A DNA stretch of 64,000 bases, taken from the NCBI GenBank assembly GCA_963839365.1, contig CAWIUT010000002.1:386269-450268 (forward strand), read 5' to 3'. The DNA is from DASSKA01 sp963839365 (lineage in GTDB: Bacteria; Actinomycetota; Actinomycetes; Propionibacteriales; Nocardioidaceae). Positions 25,241-33,249 of the stretch are shown here, one piece after another (within the stretch, counting starts at the first letter, position 1; each line of letters begins with the position of its first letter). The notes under the pieces are model-generated. The model saw nothing but the letters and a program-made list of their open reading frames with translations. It had not been told where the DNA came from and ran no database searches. The position numbers and the translations under genes are program-made.

Positions 25241-26161
25241 TCACAGGGCCCGGATCCCCCAGGAGCTGGAGTGCTCGTCCCCGTCGGTGCCGGCGGGGCT
25301 GAGCACCACCAGGTCCTCCCCGGACGCGAACGCGTCGGGGGGCGCGGTCATCGGCTCGATGGCCAGCGCCCGGCGCGGGTCCTCTGCCAGGTCGTCCCCG
25401 GTGTACACCTGGGCCCACCGGTGTGCCTTGTCCATCCACAGCACCAGCGTCCGGTCCTCGCGGGGGTTGTGCAGCCGCACCTCGGCCACGCCGTCGGCGT
25501 CTCGCGCCAGCCCGGTGAACGGGGTGTCCAGGCTCCGGCCGCGCAGCGGGCGGGCCACCCGGAAGTCGAGGTCGGTCTCGGTGACGTCGCGGCGGCCGGT
25601 GGGGATCTTGCGCTCGTCCACCTCGAGGGCCGTGTCCGCCGGCAGGGTGAGCTCCCAGCCGTCCACGTCACCGTCGCCGACGGTCAGGTAGGGGTGCGCC
25701 CCCTGAGCGTACGGCGCGGGGCGGTCACTCAGGTTGGTCGCGGTGACCGTGACCGTCAGCCCGTCGGCGGACACGTCGTAGAGCACGTGCAGGTCCACCG
25801 TCCACGGGTAGCCGGGCTGGGCCATCAGCCGGTGCACCAGGGACACCGAGTGCCGGGTCTGCTCCTCGAGGGTCCAGGGAGCCCAGCGGGTCAGCCCGTG
25901 GATGGCGTTGTCCCGCGCGACCTCGGTGACCGGAAGCTGCAGGTCCTGGTCGTCGAAGGTGTACCGGCCGTCCCGGACCCGGTTCGGCCACGGCAGCAGC
26001 AGCTGGCCCCGGCCGGCGAAGGCACGGCGGTCCTCTGCGTAGCCCAGCACGATCGGCGCCCCGTCGTACTCCAGCAGCCGGAGGCCGGCACCGCACTCGG
26101 TGACCACCCCGCGGTAGCCACCGCCGCTGAGCTCGTACTGATCGCCACTGGCCGCGACCAC
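25241..26161 (-). CDS. Aldose 1-epimerase family protein
   Basis: 306 residues. The galactose-mutarotase fold motifs PWPNRVRDGRY, NAIHGL (catalytic histidine) and GAHPYLTVGDG are present, followed by the late EPMTAPPDAF segment with the catalytic Glu. It equilibrates alpha and beta anomers of aldoses, or acts on hexose-6-phosphate-type substrates. GTG at 26161 is chosen because a perfect GGAGGTGA lies four bases upstream; the frame continues beyond, but without family similarity. It is convergent with the barbiturase gene, 10 bases apart, and marks the edge of the catabolic island. Confidence 0.88.
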   Translation of the reverse strand: MVAASGDQYELSGGGYRGVVTECGAGLRLLEYDGAPIVLGYAEDRRAFAGRGQLLLPWPNRVRDGRYTFDDQDLQLPVTEVARDNAIHGLTRWAPWTLEEQTRHSVSLVHRLMAQPGYPWTVDLHVLYDVSADGLTVTVTATNLSDRPAPYAQGAHPYLTVGDGDVDGWELTLPADTALEVDERKIPTGRRDVTETDLDFRVARPLRGRSLDTPFTGLARDADGVAEVRLHNPREDRTLVLWMDKAHRWAQVYTGDDLAEDPRRALAIEPMTAPPDAFASGEDLVVLSPAGTDGDEHSSSWGIRAL

Positions 26162-26165
26162 GCCG

Positions 26166-26173
26166 TCACCTCC
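26166..26173 (-). promoter_or_regulatory. Strong Shine-Dalgarno setting the epimerase start
   Basis: GGAGGTGA on the minus strand, complementary to eight bases of the 16S 3' end, four bases from GTG 26161. It argues against the longer upstream reading frame. Confidence 0.8.
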
Positions 26174-26235
26174 GTCCGGCGCCTCCGGCGGCGCCTGCTC
26201 TCGAGCAGGGACCACCCTGCCACGGGAAGCGCCGA

Positions 26236-26859
26236 CTACGTGCGCGACCGGCCCGCCTGCCGCCCCAGAACCGGTGCCGTGCGCCCGCTGCCGTCGACGA
26301 CCAGGTCGGCGCGGTCCCGGGTCCGCTCCCGGGCGTGCACCCGTTCCTCGTCGGCCATCCAGGTCAGCCAGGTCTCGCGGGACAGGTCCTCGTCGCGCGC
26401 CAGACCCCGGGCCACGCGCAGCTCCCGCGGAGCCTCCACCCACACCAGGAGGGTGGTCGCGTCGTCGTAGGCCGATCCGCCGGACCCCACGCCTTCGAGG
26501 ACCAGCAGATCCACCGGCCGCACCACCCGAACACCCGAGAACCGACCGGCCAGCCAGTCGTAGTGCAGGTAGCTTCCCGGGCGGCCCTCACGAAGCGGGC
26601 CGATCAGGTCCTGCGCCACCCGGGGCAACGCGCCCGACAGACCGCGCCAGCCGTCCAGCAGGTCGTCCATGCGCACCAGCGCGACAGAGTGCTGGGCGGC
26701 GACCTCCTCGGAGAGGGTGCTCTTCCCCGACCCCGCCGGGCCGTCGATGCACAGCAGCCGATGCCCGGCCAGCGTGGCCGGCCGGGACAGTGTGAGGGAC
26801 AGCACCTGCTCCGCCACGCAGGCCACCGCTGCGGAGGTGGCGTCCGGCAGGCTGCTCAC
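26236..26859 (-). CDS. Uridine kinase-like P-loop NTPase
   Basis: 207 residues. Walker A GPAGSGKST is at about 40-48, RMDDLLDGW follows as the acceptor-binding region, and LLVLEGVGSG resembles Walker B of uridine/adenylylsulfate-type kinases. The phosphate acceptor is not known. The stop side reads into the gap before the epimerase; the start ATG overlaps the stop of the next gene as ATGA, so the two are one leftward transcript. Confidence 0.75.
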   Translation of the reverse strand: MSSLPDATSAAVACVAEQVLSLTLSRPATLAGHRLLCIDGPAGSGKSTLSEEVAAQHSVALVRMDDLLDGWRGLSGALPRVAQDLIGPLREGRPGSYLHYDWLAGRFSGVRVVRPVDLLVLEGVGSGGSAYDDATTLLVWVEAPRELRVARGLARDEDLSRETWLTWMADEERVHARERTRDRADLVVDGSGRTAPVLGRQAGRSRT

Positions 26860-28085
26860 CAGGCGTTCCCGGCGCCGCGATAGGTGGGCACCTGCTGCAC
26901 GATCCGGTCGTCGGCGAGCAGGTGGACCGAGCCGGTGTGCTCGGCCAGCTCGCCCGACTTGGCGTGTCGGAACCAGACCAGGTCGCCGATGGCCAGGCGC
27001 GCCGCGGCGGCCCCCCGCAGCGGTGTCTGCACCTCACCGGCGCCCTCCAGCGCGGTCAGCCGCAGACCGGGCGGCGCCCAGGGCACGGGCAGCCGGTCCG
27101 CGCCGGCTGCGCCGGAGGCGATCAGCCCGCCGCCGGCCACGGTGACGTAGTCGGGCGCGGGCCGGCGCGTGACCGGGACCCCGAAGAACTGCGCCGGCCG
27201 GGGGGTGAAGCTGCGGTAGTGGTCGAACAGCGCCGGCACCATCAGGCCCGACCCGGCGGTGACCTCGGTGACCGTCGGGTCGGCGGCGGAGGTCTCCACG
27301 CTGCCGGAGCCGCCGGCGTTCCAGAACTGCAGGTCTGCCACCTCACGCAGCGCCCGGGCCACCTCGTCGCGGCGATCGCGCAGGCGCGCCACCGAGGCGT
27401 TCTTGAGCGCCCGCACGGTCGCCGACCGCGTCCGCTTCCCCGGCACGTCGTCGGGCACGCCGGCGACCTGACCCTCGTAGGTCATCACGCCCACGAGCTC
27501 CAGTCCGGGCCGGGCCTGGATGTCGCGAGCGAGGGCGAGCACCTGGCCGGGCTGGTGCAGGGGGGAGCGCCTGGGGCCGACCAGCGCCGGTCCGAGCCGC
27601 AGCCCGGCGTCGACGTCGACGGCCACGCGGACCGGCGGGTTCGTCGCGGTGCGGAGACAGGGCAACAGGTCGAGCTGGTCCGGGTCGTCGACCATGAGGG
27701 TGACCGCGGCACGGGCGGCGGGGTCACCGACCAGGGCCTGCAGGGCGGGCAGGTCTGCAGTCGGGTAGCCCAGCACGATGTCGTCGCAGATTCCGTGTCG
27801 GTGCAGCCACAGGGCCTCCCGCAGCGAGTAGGCGAGCACCCCGGCGAAGCCCGGGGTGCTCAGCGCGCGGGAGACCAGTGCCGGCACCCGCAGCGACTTC
27901 GAGGCCACGCGCACCGGCTTGCCGGCGGCCCTGCGGACCAGGTCGGCGGCGTTGGCGTCGAAGGCCTCCAGGTCGACGACCACCACGGGCGCCGGAGGCG
28001 GCTCCGGGACGCCCCGGACCGCGCTGTCGAGGCGCGCGCGCAGCCGGTACCGGGCGACCTGCCCGGCCAGTCCGTGGTCGCTCAT
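26856..28085 (-). CDS. PLP-dependent amino acid deaminase/aldolase (D-threonine aldolase-like)
   Basis: 409 residues of the fold-III alanine racemase N-terminal / D-serine dehydratase-like family. VRVASKSLRV near residue 60 has the PLP Lys; GVMTYEGQVAG, FWNAGGSGSVETS, EVTAGSGLMVP and the C-terminal GDLVWFRHAKSGELAEH with its metal-binding His are family features. Likely D-threonine aldolase or D-serine dehydratase type chemistry; the actual substrate is unknown. It overlaps the downstream kinase gene by four bases. Confidence 0.78.
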   Translation of the reverse strand: MSDHGLAGQVARYRLRARLDSAVRGVPEPPPAPVVVVDLEAFDANAADLVRRAAGKPVRVASKSLRVPALVSRALSTPGFAGVLAYSLREALWLHRHGICDDIVLGYPTADLPALQALVGDPAARAAVTLMVDDPDQLDLLPCLRTATNPPVRVAVDVDAGLRLGPALVGPRRSPLHQPGQVLALARDIQARPGLELVGVMTYEGQVAGVPDDVPGKRTRSATVRALKNASVARLRDRRDEVARALREVADLQFWNAGGSGSVETSAADPTVTEVTAGSGLMVPALFDHYRSFTPRPAQFFGVPVTRRPAPDYVTVAGGGLIASGAAGADRLPVPWAPPGLRLTALEGAGEVQTPLRGAAAARLAIGDLVWFRHAKSGELAEHTGSVHLLADDRIVQQVPTYRGAGNAW

Positions 28086-28104
28086 CCGGTGGCTCTTCGG
28101 GGGG

Positions 28105-28587
28105 TCACGAGATGCCGTGGCGCTTCAGGATGGCTTGCACATCGGCCATGTCGTCGTCGCTGCCGTCGTCCCCAGTGGTCGACTTCGGCTGCGCGGGCGC
28201 CTTGCCCCCGCCGGCGGCCCGGCCCGGCGTCTTCTCCCGCGAGACGCCGCGGGGCTCCGCGCCCCTCGCCGCCCGCCTCGCCCGCAGCGCCCCGGTGACC
28301 CCGAAGAGCACCACGGACACCCCGGCGATCGCCACTCCGAGCCAGACCAGCGGGCTGAGGACCACGTGCAGTGCCCACCCGGCGACCAGGTTGCCGATCC
28401 GCCACACGAGCTGCAGCACCCAGGTGAGCCCCGCGGCCAACGGCAGCAGCGACCAGGCCATTCCCCGCAGACCCGCGGTGGCTCCGCGCCGGCGCCAGAG
28501 CACCAGGCTCCCCAGCAGTCCCACGACGGTCAGTGCCAGTCCCAGGGCCTCCCAGGTCACCGCGTCCACGACGCCGAATCCACCCAC
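28105..28587 (-). CDS. Small membrane protein, unknown function
   Basis: 160 residues. Three hydrophobic segments at about 10-30, 45-65 and 75-100, then a charged, disordered Ala/Gly/Lys-rich stretch and a short acidic tail DDDMADVQAILKRHGIS that looks like a conserved terminal motif. No catalytic motif seen. TACTCT on the minus strand (28599-28594) sits six bases before GTG 28587, consistent with a leaderless promoter. It is divergent from the SseB-like gene. Confidence 0.6.
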   Translation of the reverse strand: MGGFGVVDAVTWEALGLALTVVGLLGSLVLWRRRGATAGLRGMAWSLLPLAAGLTWVLQLVWRIGNLVAGWALHVVLSPLVWLGVAIAGVSVVLFGVTGALRARRAARGAEPRGVSREKTPGRAAGGGKAPAQPKSTTGDDGSDDDMADVQAILKRHGIS

Positions 28588-28643
28588 ACCTCCAGAGTAG
28601 AGGCTGGCGACGCTGCGTCACGGCCCCTTGGGATGATGGGCGG

Positions 28644-29165
28644 GTGAGACGGATACCGGACCCCGGGTTCCCCGGCGACGAGGGCGAGGTGCCGCCTGCG
28701 GTGGAGGCGGCGCTCGCGTCGTACGCCCAGGACCCCGAAGGGCACTACGCGGCCACCCTCGCGGTGCTGCAGCACACGCGGCTGCTGGTGCCGGTGGTGG
28801 CCGTGCTGGGTGAGGCCCAGCAGGGCGAGCACGGCCACGACCGGGGCGGCGACCCTGGCCTGGTCCAGGAGAAGACGTCGGACATGGCCACGGTGCTGAT
28901 GCGGGGCCAGGACGGGCGGACCGCGCTGCTGGCCTTCACCGGAAGCGGGCCGCTGGCGGCCTGGCAGGCGGACGCGCGGCCGGTTCCCGTGAGCGCCGCG
29001 CAGGCCGCGCAGGCGGCTCGCCAGGACGGCGCCGACGCGCTGGTGGTGGACGTCGCGGGACCGGTGCTGTTCGTCGTCGAGGGCGAGGATCTGCAGGCGC
29101 TGGCCGACGGCTACGGCCTGGTCGAGGTCAGCGGCCGCTACGGGTGGGCGAGACCGGACCGGTGA
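28644..29165 (+). CDS. SseB-family protein
   Basis: 173 residues. The region from LLVPVVAVLGEAQQGEHGHD through DMATVLMRGQDGRTALLAFTGSGPLAAWQ and GADALVVDVAGPVLFVVEGEDL matches the SseB N-terminal domain common in actinobacteria; role unknown. GTG 28644 is the best start, just before the conserved RRIPDPGFPGDEG. Its last 38 bases overlap the convergent DUF1844 gene. Confidence 0.75.
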   Translation: MRRIPDPGFPGDEGEVPPAVEAALASYAQDPEGHYAATLAVLQHTRLLVPVVAVLGEAQQGEHGHDRGGDPGLVQEKTSDMATVLMRGQDGRTALLAFTGSGPLAAWQADARPVPVSAAQAAQAARQDGADALVVDVAGPVLFVVEGEDLQALADGYGLVEVSGRYGWARPDR

Positions 29166-29481
29166 GCTGCTCGCCGGGCCCCTCCCCGGGCGGGTCCGGC
29201 TCGGGGGAGGCCTCCCGGAAGGCGAGCTGGAGGGTGCGCAGCCCGTCCCGCAGCGGGGCGGCGTGGTGGTGACCGAGCCGCGGTGCCCCCGCAGTCACCA
29301 GACCCGCCAGCGCCTCGATCAACGTCCGGGCCTCGTCGAGGTCGCGGTGCTCGGGCAGGTCTTCGGCCAGCCCGAGATGCACCGCAGCGGCGCTCATCAG
29401 GTGCAGGGCGGCGGTGGAGACGATCTCCAGGGCGGGCACGTCGGCGATGTCGCGGGAGGGGACCACGGGCTGGTCGGTCAT
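29128..29481 (-). CDS. DUF1844 protein
   Basis: 117 residues. DVPALEIVSTAALHLMSAAAVHLGL and RDLDEARTLIEALAGLV are characteristic of DUF1844, a small helical protein commonly found upstream of infC in actinobacteria. Function unknown. It is transcribed away from infC. The C-terminal 35 residues are proline-rich and variable. Confidence 0.8.
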   Translation of the reverse strand: MTDQPVVPSRDIADVPALEIVSTAALHLMSAAAVHLGLAEDLPEHRDLDEARTLIEALAGLVTAGAPRLGHHHAAPLRDGLRTLQLAFREASPEPDPPGEGPGEQLTGPVSPTRSGR

Positions 29482-29533
29482 GTCGTCAGGGTCCCACGAT
29501 GCTCGTGATGTGCGCGAAGCGCCCGGTGCTTGC

Positions 29534-29539
29534 TATCGT
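29534..29539 (+). promoter_or_regulatory. -10 box of the infC-rpmI-rplT operon
   Basis: TATCGT fits TAnnnT and would start transcription near 29546, giving a leader of about 270 bases. No convincing -35 hexamer was seen. Confidence 0.5.
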
Positions 29540-29545
29540 GGACCC

Positions 29546-29817
29546 CGACCGATCGATCGGGTCGGCCGTCTGTGCGTCCCGGGGGGAACATCCGGGACGC
29601 GCCGGGGGTTGAAACCGATGCGATCCACCAAGCGGAGATCATCTCCCACCCGCACCGGCCGCCAGGCCGTCGGGTCGACAGGTCCGGCGCTACGCGTCCC
29701 GCACCCCGGGGCCGGCGCGTCAAGGGTTGGCCTCCGCTGGTGTCGCGGGGGCCGTTTTTCGTTCACGGCCCCGGCCGGTGGTCGCAGGACCATGACAGGA
29801 CAACCCCAGGAGGACCC
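29546..29817 (+). ncRNA. Structured infC leader, candidate ribosomal protein attenuator
   Basis: The 336-base gap 29482-29817 holds no gene but many inverted repeats: CCGATCGATCGG (29549-29560), a perfect 9-bp stem GCGTCCCGG / CCGGGACGC (29574-29582 with 29592-29600), a terminator-like hairpin (29729-29759) and an alternative pairing GGGGCCGT / ACGGCCCC (29748-29755 with 29765-29772). The two last structures share bases and exclude each other. L20 leaders control this operon in other bacteria; that assignment here is inference. Confidence 0.5.
29729..29759 (+). terminator. Terminator-like hairpin in the infC leader
   Basis: GGCCTCCGC (29729-29737) pairs with GCGGGGGCC (29745-29753) with one G-U pair and a 7-base loop, followed directly by GTTTTT. 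This is a classic intrinsic terminator shape inside a leader, so attenuation is plausible. Confidence 0.55.
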
Positions 29818-30492
29818 ATCAGCACTGAGCTGCGAATCAACGACCGGATCCGGGTTCCGGAGGTCCGGCTCGTTGGCCCGAGCGGCGAGACGGTCGGCAT
29901 CGTTCCCACGAACGATGCGCTGCGGCTCGCCCAGGAGGCCGACCTCAACCTCGTCGAGGTGGCGCCGACCGCGCGCCCGCCCGTCTGCAAGCTCATGGAC
30001 TACGGGAAGTTCAAGTACGAGAACGCGCAGAAGGCCCGGGAGGCACGGCGCAACCAGTCGAACACGGTCATCAAGGAGATGAAGCTTCGTCCCAAGATCG
30101 ACCAGCACGACTACGAGACCAAGAAGGGGCACGTCGTCCGGTTCCTGAACCAGGGCGACAAGGTGAAGATCACCATCATGTTCCGCGGTCGCGAGCAGCA
30201 CCGTCCCGAGCTGGGCTTCCGGCTGTTGCAGCGGCTGGCCGAGGACGTCACCGAGCTCGGTTTCGTCGAGTCCTCACCCAAGCAGGACGGGCGGAACATG
30301 ACCATGGTGCTCGGTCCGCACAAGAAGAAGGCGGAGGCGAAGGCCGAGGCGAAGGCCGCCAAGGCGGAACGTGCCGCCGAGCGAGACGCCGAGCGGGCCG
30401 CGGAGCGTGCCGAGCGCACGGCCGTGCAACCCACCAAGCCCTCGGACAAGAAGCCCAAGCGGCGTTCGGAGAGCCTCGACCCCGGCATGTGA
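29818..30492 (+). CDS. infC: Translation initiation factor IF-3, ATC start
   Basis: 224 residues. IF-3 begins at ISTELRINDRIRVPEVRLVGPSGE, and the codon at that point is ATC with AGGAGG four bases upstream; no ATG, GTG or TTG lies in a suitable place. Rare AUU/AUC starts are a known device by which IF-3 represses its own synthesis. The N domain, linker helix (KYENAQKAREARRNQ) and C domain are complete. A Lys/Ala/Glu-rich extension of about 45 residues follows the C domain. The frame stays open upstream through the leader, so automatic calls may overextend it. Confidence 0.93.
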   Translation: MSTELRINDRIRVPEVRLVGPSGETVGIVPTNDALRLAQEADLNLVEVAPTARPPVCKLMDYGKFKYENAQKAREARRNQSNTVIKEMKLRPKIDQHDYETKKGHVVRFLNQGDKVKITIMFRGREQHRPELGFRLLQRLAEDVTELGFVESSPKQDGRNMTMVLGPHKKKAEAKAEAKAAKAERAAERDAERAAERAERTAVQPTKPSDKKPKRRSESLDPGM

Positions 30493-30563
30493 GCCCGGGA
30501 CGCACATCCAGCACGACCACCGGAGGGCCTGCGCGGCCCGCCGACCGACCAGAAGGACTAGAC

Positions 30564-30758
30564 ATGCCGAAGATGAAGTCGCACTCCGGGGCGAGCAAGC
30601 GCTTCCGGGTGACGGGCAAGGGCAAGCTGCGCCGCCAGAAGACCGGGATGCGCCACAACCTCGAGCACAAGCCGTCCACGATGACGCGCCGGATGAGCGG
30701 CACCACCGAGGTGTCCAAGGCGGACCAGAAGAAGGTCCGCAAGCTTCTGGGCCGCTGA
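30564..30758 (+). CDS. rpmI: 50S ribosomal protein L35
   Basis: 64 residues, MPKMKSHSGASKRFRVTGKG and many Lys/Arg, typical L35. It binds 23S rRNA in the large subunit. GAAGGA lies 6-10 bases before the ATG. Second gene of infC-rpmI-rplT. Confidence 0.96.
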   Translation: MPKMKSHSGASKRFRVTGKGKLRRQKTGMRHNLEHKPSTMTRRMSGTTEVSKADQKKVRKLLGR

Positions 30759-30807
30759 GCGGCCTGCCCACCCACCGACTTTCGCCTCGAGCATCAAGGA
30801 GTAACAA

Positions 30808-31194
30808 GTGGCACGCGTCAAGCGGGCAGTGAACGCCCAGAAGAAGCGTCGGGTCACCCTGGACCGCGCCTCCGGCTACCGCGGGCAGCGCTCCCGCCTG
30901 TACCGCAAGGCCAAGGAGCAGGTCACCCACTCGCTGGTCTACAGCTACCGGGACCGCCGCGCCCGCAAGGGTGAGTTCCGCAAGCTGTGGATCCAGCGGA
31001 TCAACGCCGCCGCCCGCGCCAACAACATGACCTACAACCGGTTCGTGCAGGGCCTCAAGGCCGCCGGGATCGAGGTTGACCGCAAGGTCCTCGCCGACCT
31101 GGCGGTCCAGGACCCGGCCGCGTTCGCGACGCTCGTCGAGACGGCCCGGTCCGCGCTGCCCGACGACGTCAACGCCGAGAAGGCGTCTGCCTGA
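30808..31194 (+). CDS. rplT: 50S ribosomal protein L20
   Basis: 128 residues. MARVKRAVNAQKKRRVTLDRASGYRG is the usual basic N-terminal extension, and the C-terminal domain (WIQRINAAARANNMTYNRF) is complete. It binds 23S rRNA early in assembly and is the autoregulator of this operon in well-studied bacteria. GTG start with AAGGAG upstream at 30798. Confidence 0.96.
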   Translation: MARVKRAVNAQKKRRVTLDRASGYRGQRSRLYRKAKEQVTHSLVYSYRDRRARKGEFRKLWIQRINAAARANNMTYNRFVQGLKAAGIEVDRKVLADLAVQDPAAFATLVETARSALPDDVNAEKASA

Positions 31195-31225
31195 GTCGTC
31201 GGCTCGTCATGCACACGTGCCCGGG

Positions 31226-32074
31226 GTGACGAGCGGGCCGCTGTCGGCCCGCAGCGGGCGGGTCAAGGCTGCCCGGCGGCTGCTCCGGCGTCCTGACCGG
31301 ACAGCTACCAGGCTGTTCCTGGCCGAGGGGCCGCAGGCCGTGCGCGAGGCACTGTCCGTGCCGGGCTGCGTGCGTGAGGTCCTCGCCGACGCCGCGGTGG
31401 CAGACCGGCACCCGGATCTGGTGCAGGCGGCCCGCGGCGCGGGCGTGGACTGGCAGGTCGCCGACCGCCAGGCCATCGCGGCGCTGACGGAGTCGGTGCA
31501 CCCGCAGGGCGTGGTGGCGGTGTGCCGGTTCGTCGACGTCCCCGTCGAGCAGGTGGTGGCCACCGGGCCCCGGCTGCTGGCTCTGTGCGCGGACGTGCGC
31601 GACCCCGGCAACGCCGGCACGGTGATCCGGTGCGCGGACGCGGCGGGAGCCGGTGGCGTGCTGCTCCTCGGGTCGTCGGTCGACCCCTACAACGGCAAGG
31701 CGGTCCGGGCCAGTGCCGGGTCGCTGTTCCACCTGCCCCTGGCGCTCGGTCGGGACGTCTCCGCCGCAGTGGCCGAAGTCCGCGCGGGGGAGCTGCAGGT
31801 CCTGGCCGCTGACGGGGCGGGTGAGCTCGACCTCGACGACGCGGCGGACCAGGGGCTGCTGACCGGGCCGACGGCCTGGCTGTTCGGCAACGAGGCGTGG
31901 GGGCTGCCCGCTCCGGTGGCCGCTCTGGCTGACCACCGGGTCCGCATCCCGATCCATGGCCGCGCCGAGAGCCTGAACCTGGGCAGCGCCGCCGCCGTCT
32001 GCCTGTACGCCTCGGCGCGGGCGCACCGGTCCAGCTCAGCCAGCGGGCATCCGGACCGGCCGGTACTACCCTGA
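31226..32074 (+). CDS. SpoU-family RNA 2'-O-methyltransferase (TsnR-like)
   Basis: 282 residues. The N-terminal substrate-binding domain (FLAEGPQAVREAL) is followed by the knotted SPOUT domain with DVRDPGNAGTVIRCADAAGAGGVLL, WLFGNEAWGLP and IPIHGRAESLNLGSAAAVCLY, the three SpoU motifs. It methylates a ribose in rRNA or tRNA with SAM. It occupies the tsnR position behind rplT, conserved in actinobacteria. Start is unsettled between GTG 31217 and GTG 31226; neither has a good ribosome site. Confidence 0.9.
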   Translation: MTSGPLSARSGRVKAARRLLRRPDRTATRLFLAEGPQAVREALSVPGCVREVLADAAVADRHPDLVQAARGAGVDWQVADRQAIAALTESVHPQGVVAVCRFVDVPVEQVVATGPRLLALCADVRDPGNAGTVIRCADAAGAGGVLLLGSSVDPYNGKAVRASAGSLFHLPLALGRDVSAAVAEVRAGELQVLAADGAGELDLDDAADQGLLTGPTAWLFGNEAWGLPAPVAALADHRVRIPIHGRAESLNLGSAAAVCLYASARAHRSSSASGHPDRPVLP

Positions 32075-32079
32075 GTGCC

Positions 32080-33141
32080 GTGTCCCACAACCCGCCGCCC
32101 GCCGCCCTCGCCGGCAACGACATGCTCGACGCGCTCGCGGACGGAGTGGTGCTGGCCGACGAGTCCGGCGTCGTCACCGCCGTGAACACGGCCGCCGCCG
32201 GGATGCTCAGGGTCGGCAACGCGGTCGGCAAGCACCTGGCGGACGTGGTGGCGCTGCAGGACCGCGACGGCAACGACTGGTTCAGCTGCACCGACCCGTA
32301 CGGCGGGTCCGCGCTCCGGTCCGGCCTGACCGAGCAGGCCTGGTTCGTCTCCGACGGCACCGAGCTGCTGGTCACCGCGAAGCTGCACCGGGAGCGCCGG
32401 CTCGGCCCGGTCCGCCTGGTGGCGGTGTCGCTGCGGTCGGCTCGGGGGCGGGCCAGGCTGGACCGCGAGCGCTCGGACCTGGTGGCCACCGTGGCGCACG
32501 AGCTGCGCTCCCCGCTGACCGGGGTCAAGGGTTTCGTCTCGACCCTGCTGGCCAAGTGGGACAAGCTCAACGACGAGCAGAAGAAGCTGATGCTCGAGAC
32601 GGTGCACTCCGACGCCGACCGGCTGGCCCGGCTGATCGTGGAGCTGCTCGACGTGGCCCGCATCGACACCGGCCGGCTGGCCCTGCATCCCCGTCCGGTC
32701 GACGTCAGCGCCGTCCTGGAGCGGATCGTGGAGTCGGCCCGCGCCGGAAGCAGCCGCGAGATCCTGCTCGAGGTGGGGCCGGACCTCCCGTCTGTCACCG
32801 CGGACCCGGACAAGCTGGTGCAGGTGGTCACCAACCTGGTCGACAACGCCCTCCGGCACGGGGAGGGCGTGGTGCGCTTGACCGCGGCTCCGGTGCCGGA
32901 CGGCACTCCGTTCTCGGGGGTGCTGCTGCACGTCGACGACGAGGGAGAGGGCATCAGTCCGGAGATCCGAAGGCGGGTCTTCACGAAGTTCTGGAAGCAC
33001 GGCATCCGTGGAGGTTCCGGGCTGGGCATGTACATCGCGCACGGGCTGGTGGACGCGCACGGCGGGTCGGTGGAGATCGACGACGCCCCCGGTGGGGGGG
33101 CCCGCATCATCGTGATGTGGCCCGAGCACCGGCCCGAGTGA
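32080..33141 (+). CDS. Orphan sensor histidine kinase with PAS domain
   Basis: 353 residues, no transmembrane helix, so cytoplasmic. A PAS-like sensor at about 12-118 (MLDALADGVVLADESGVVTAVNTAA) is followed by the HisKA H box VAHELRSPLTGVKGF with His140, then the ATPase domain with N box NLVDNALRHGEG, G1 DDEGEGI and G2 GGSGLGMYIAHGLVDAHGG. No response regulator gene lies nearby. It begins six bases after the methyltransferase stop. Confidence 0.9.
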   Translation: MSHNPPPAALAGNDMLDALADGVVLADESGVVTAVNTAAAGMLRVGNAVGKHLADVVALQDRDGNDWFSCTDPYGGSALRSGLTEQAWFVSDGTELLVTAKLHRERRLGPVRLVAVSLRSARGRARLDRERSDLVATVAHELRSPLTGVKGFVSTLLAKWDKLNDEQKKLMLETVHSDADRLARLIVELLDVARIDTGRLALHPRPVDVSAVLERIVESARAGSSREILLEVGPDLPSVTADPDKLVQVVTNLVDNALRHGEGVVRLTAAPVPDGTPFSGVLLHVDDEGEGISPEIRRRVFTKFWKHGIRGGSGLGMYIAHGLVDAHGGSVEIDDAPGGGARIIVMWPEHRPE

Positions 33142-33209
33142 CCGCACCGGCGCTGCCGGGCCCGCGCCCGGTCCGTGAAACCGGTTCGCCCCTTGAGGCT
33201 GCGGCTTCC

Positions 33210-33215
33210 TAGACT
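33210..33215 (+). promoter_or_regulatory. -10 box of pheST
   Basis: TAGACT 35 bases before the pheS ATG, followed by a short leader carrying GGAGAAAGG. No T-box structure fits in the space. Confidence 0.5.
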
Positions 33216-33249
33216 CACTCCGTACCCGTCCCACTGGAGAAAGGCAGCG

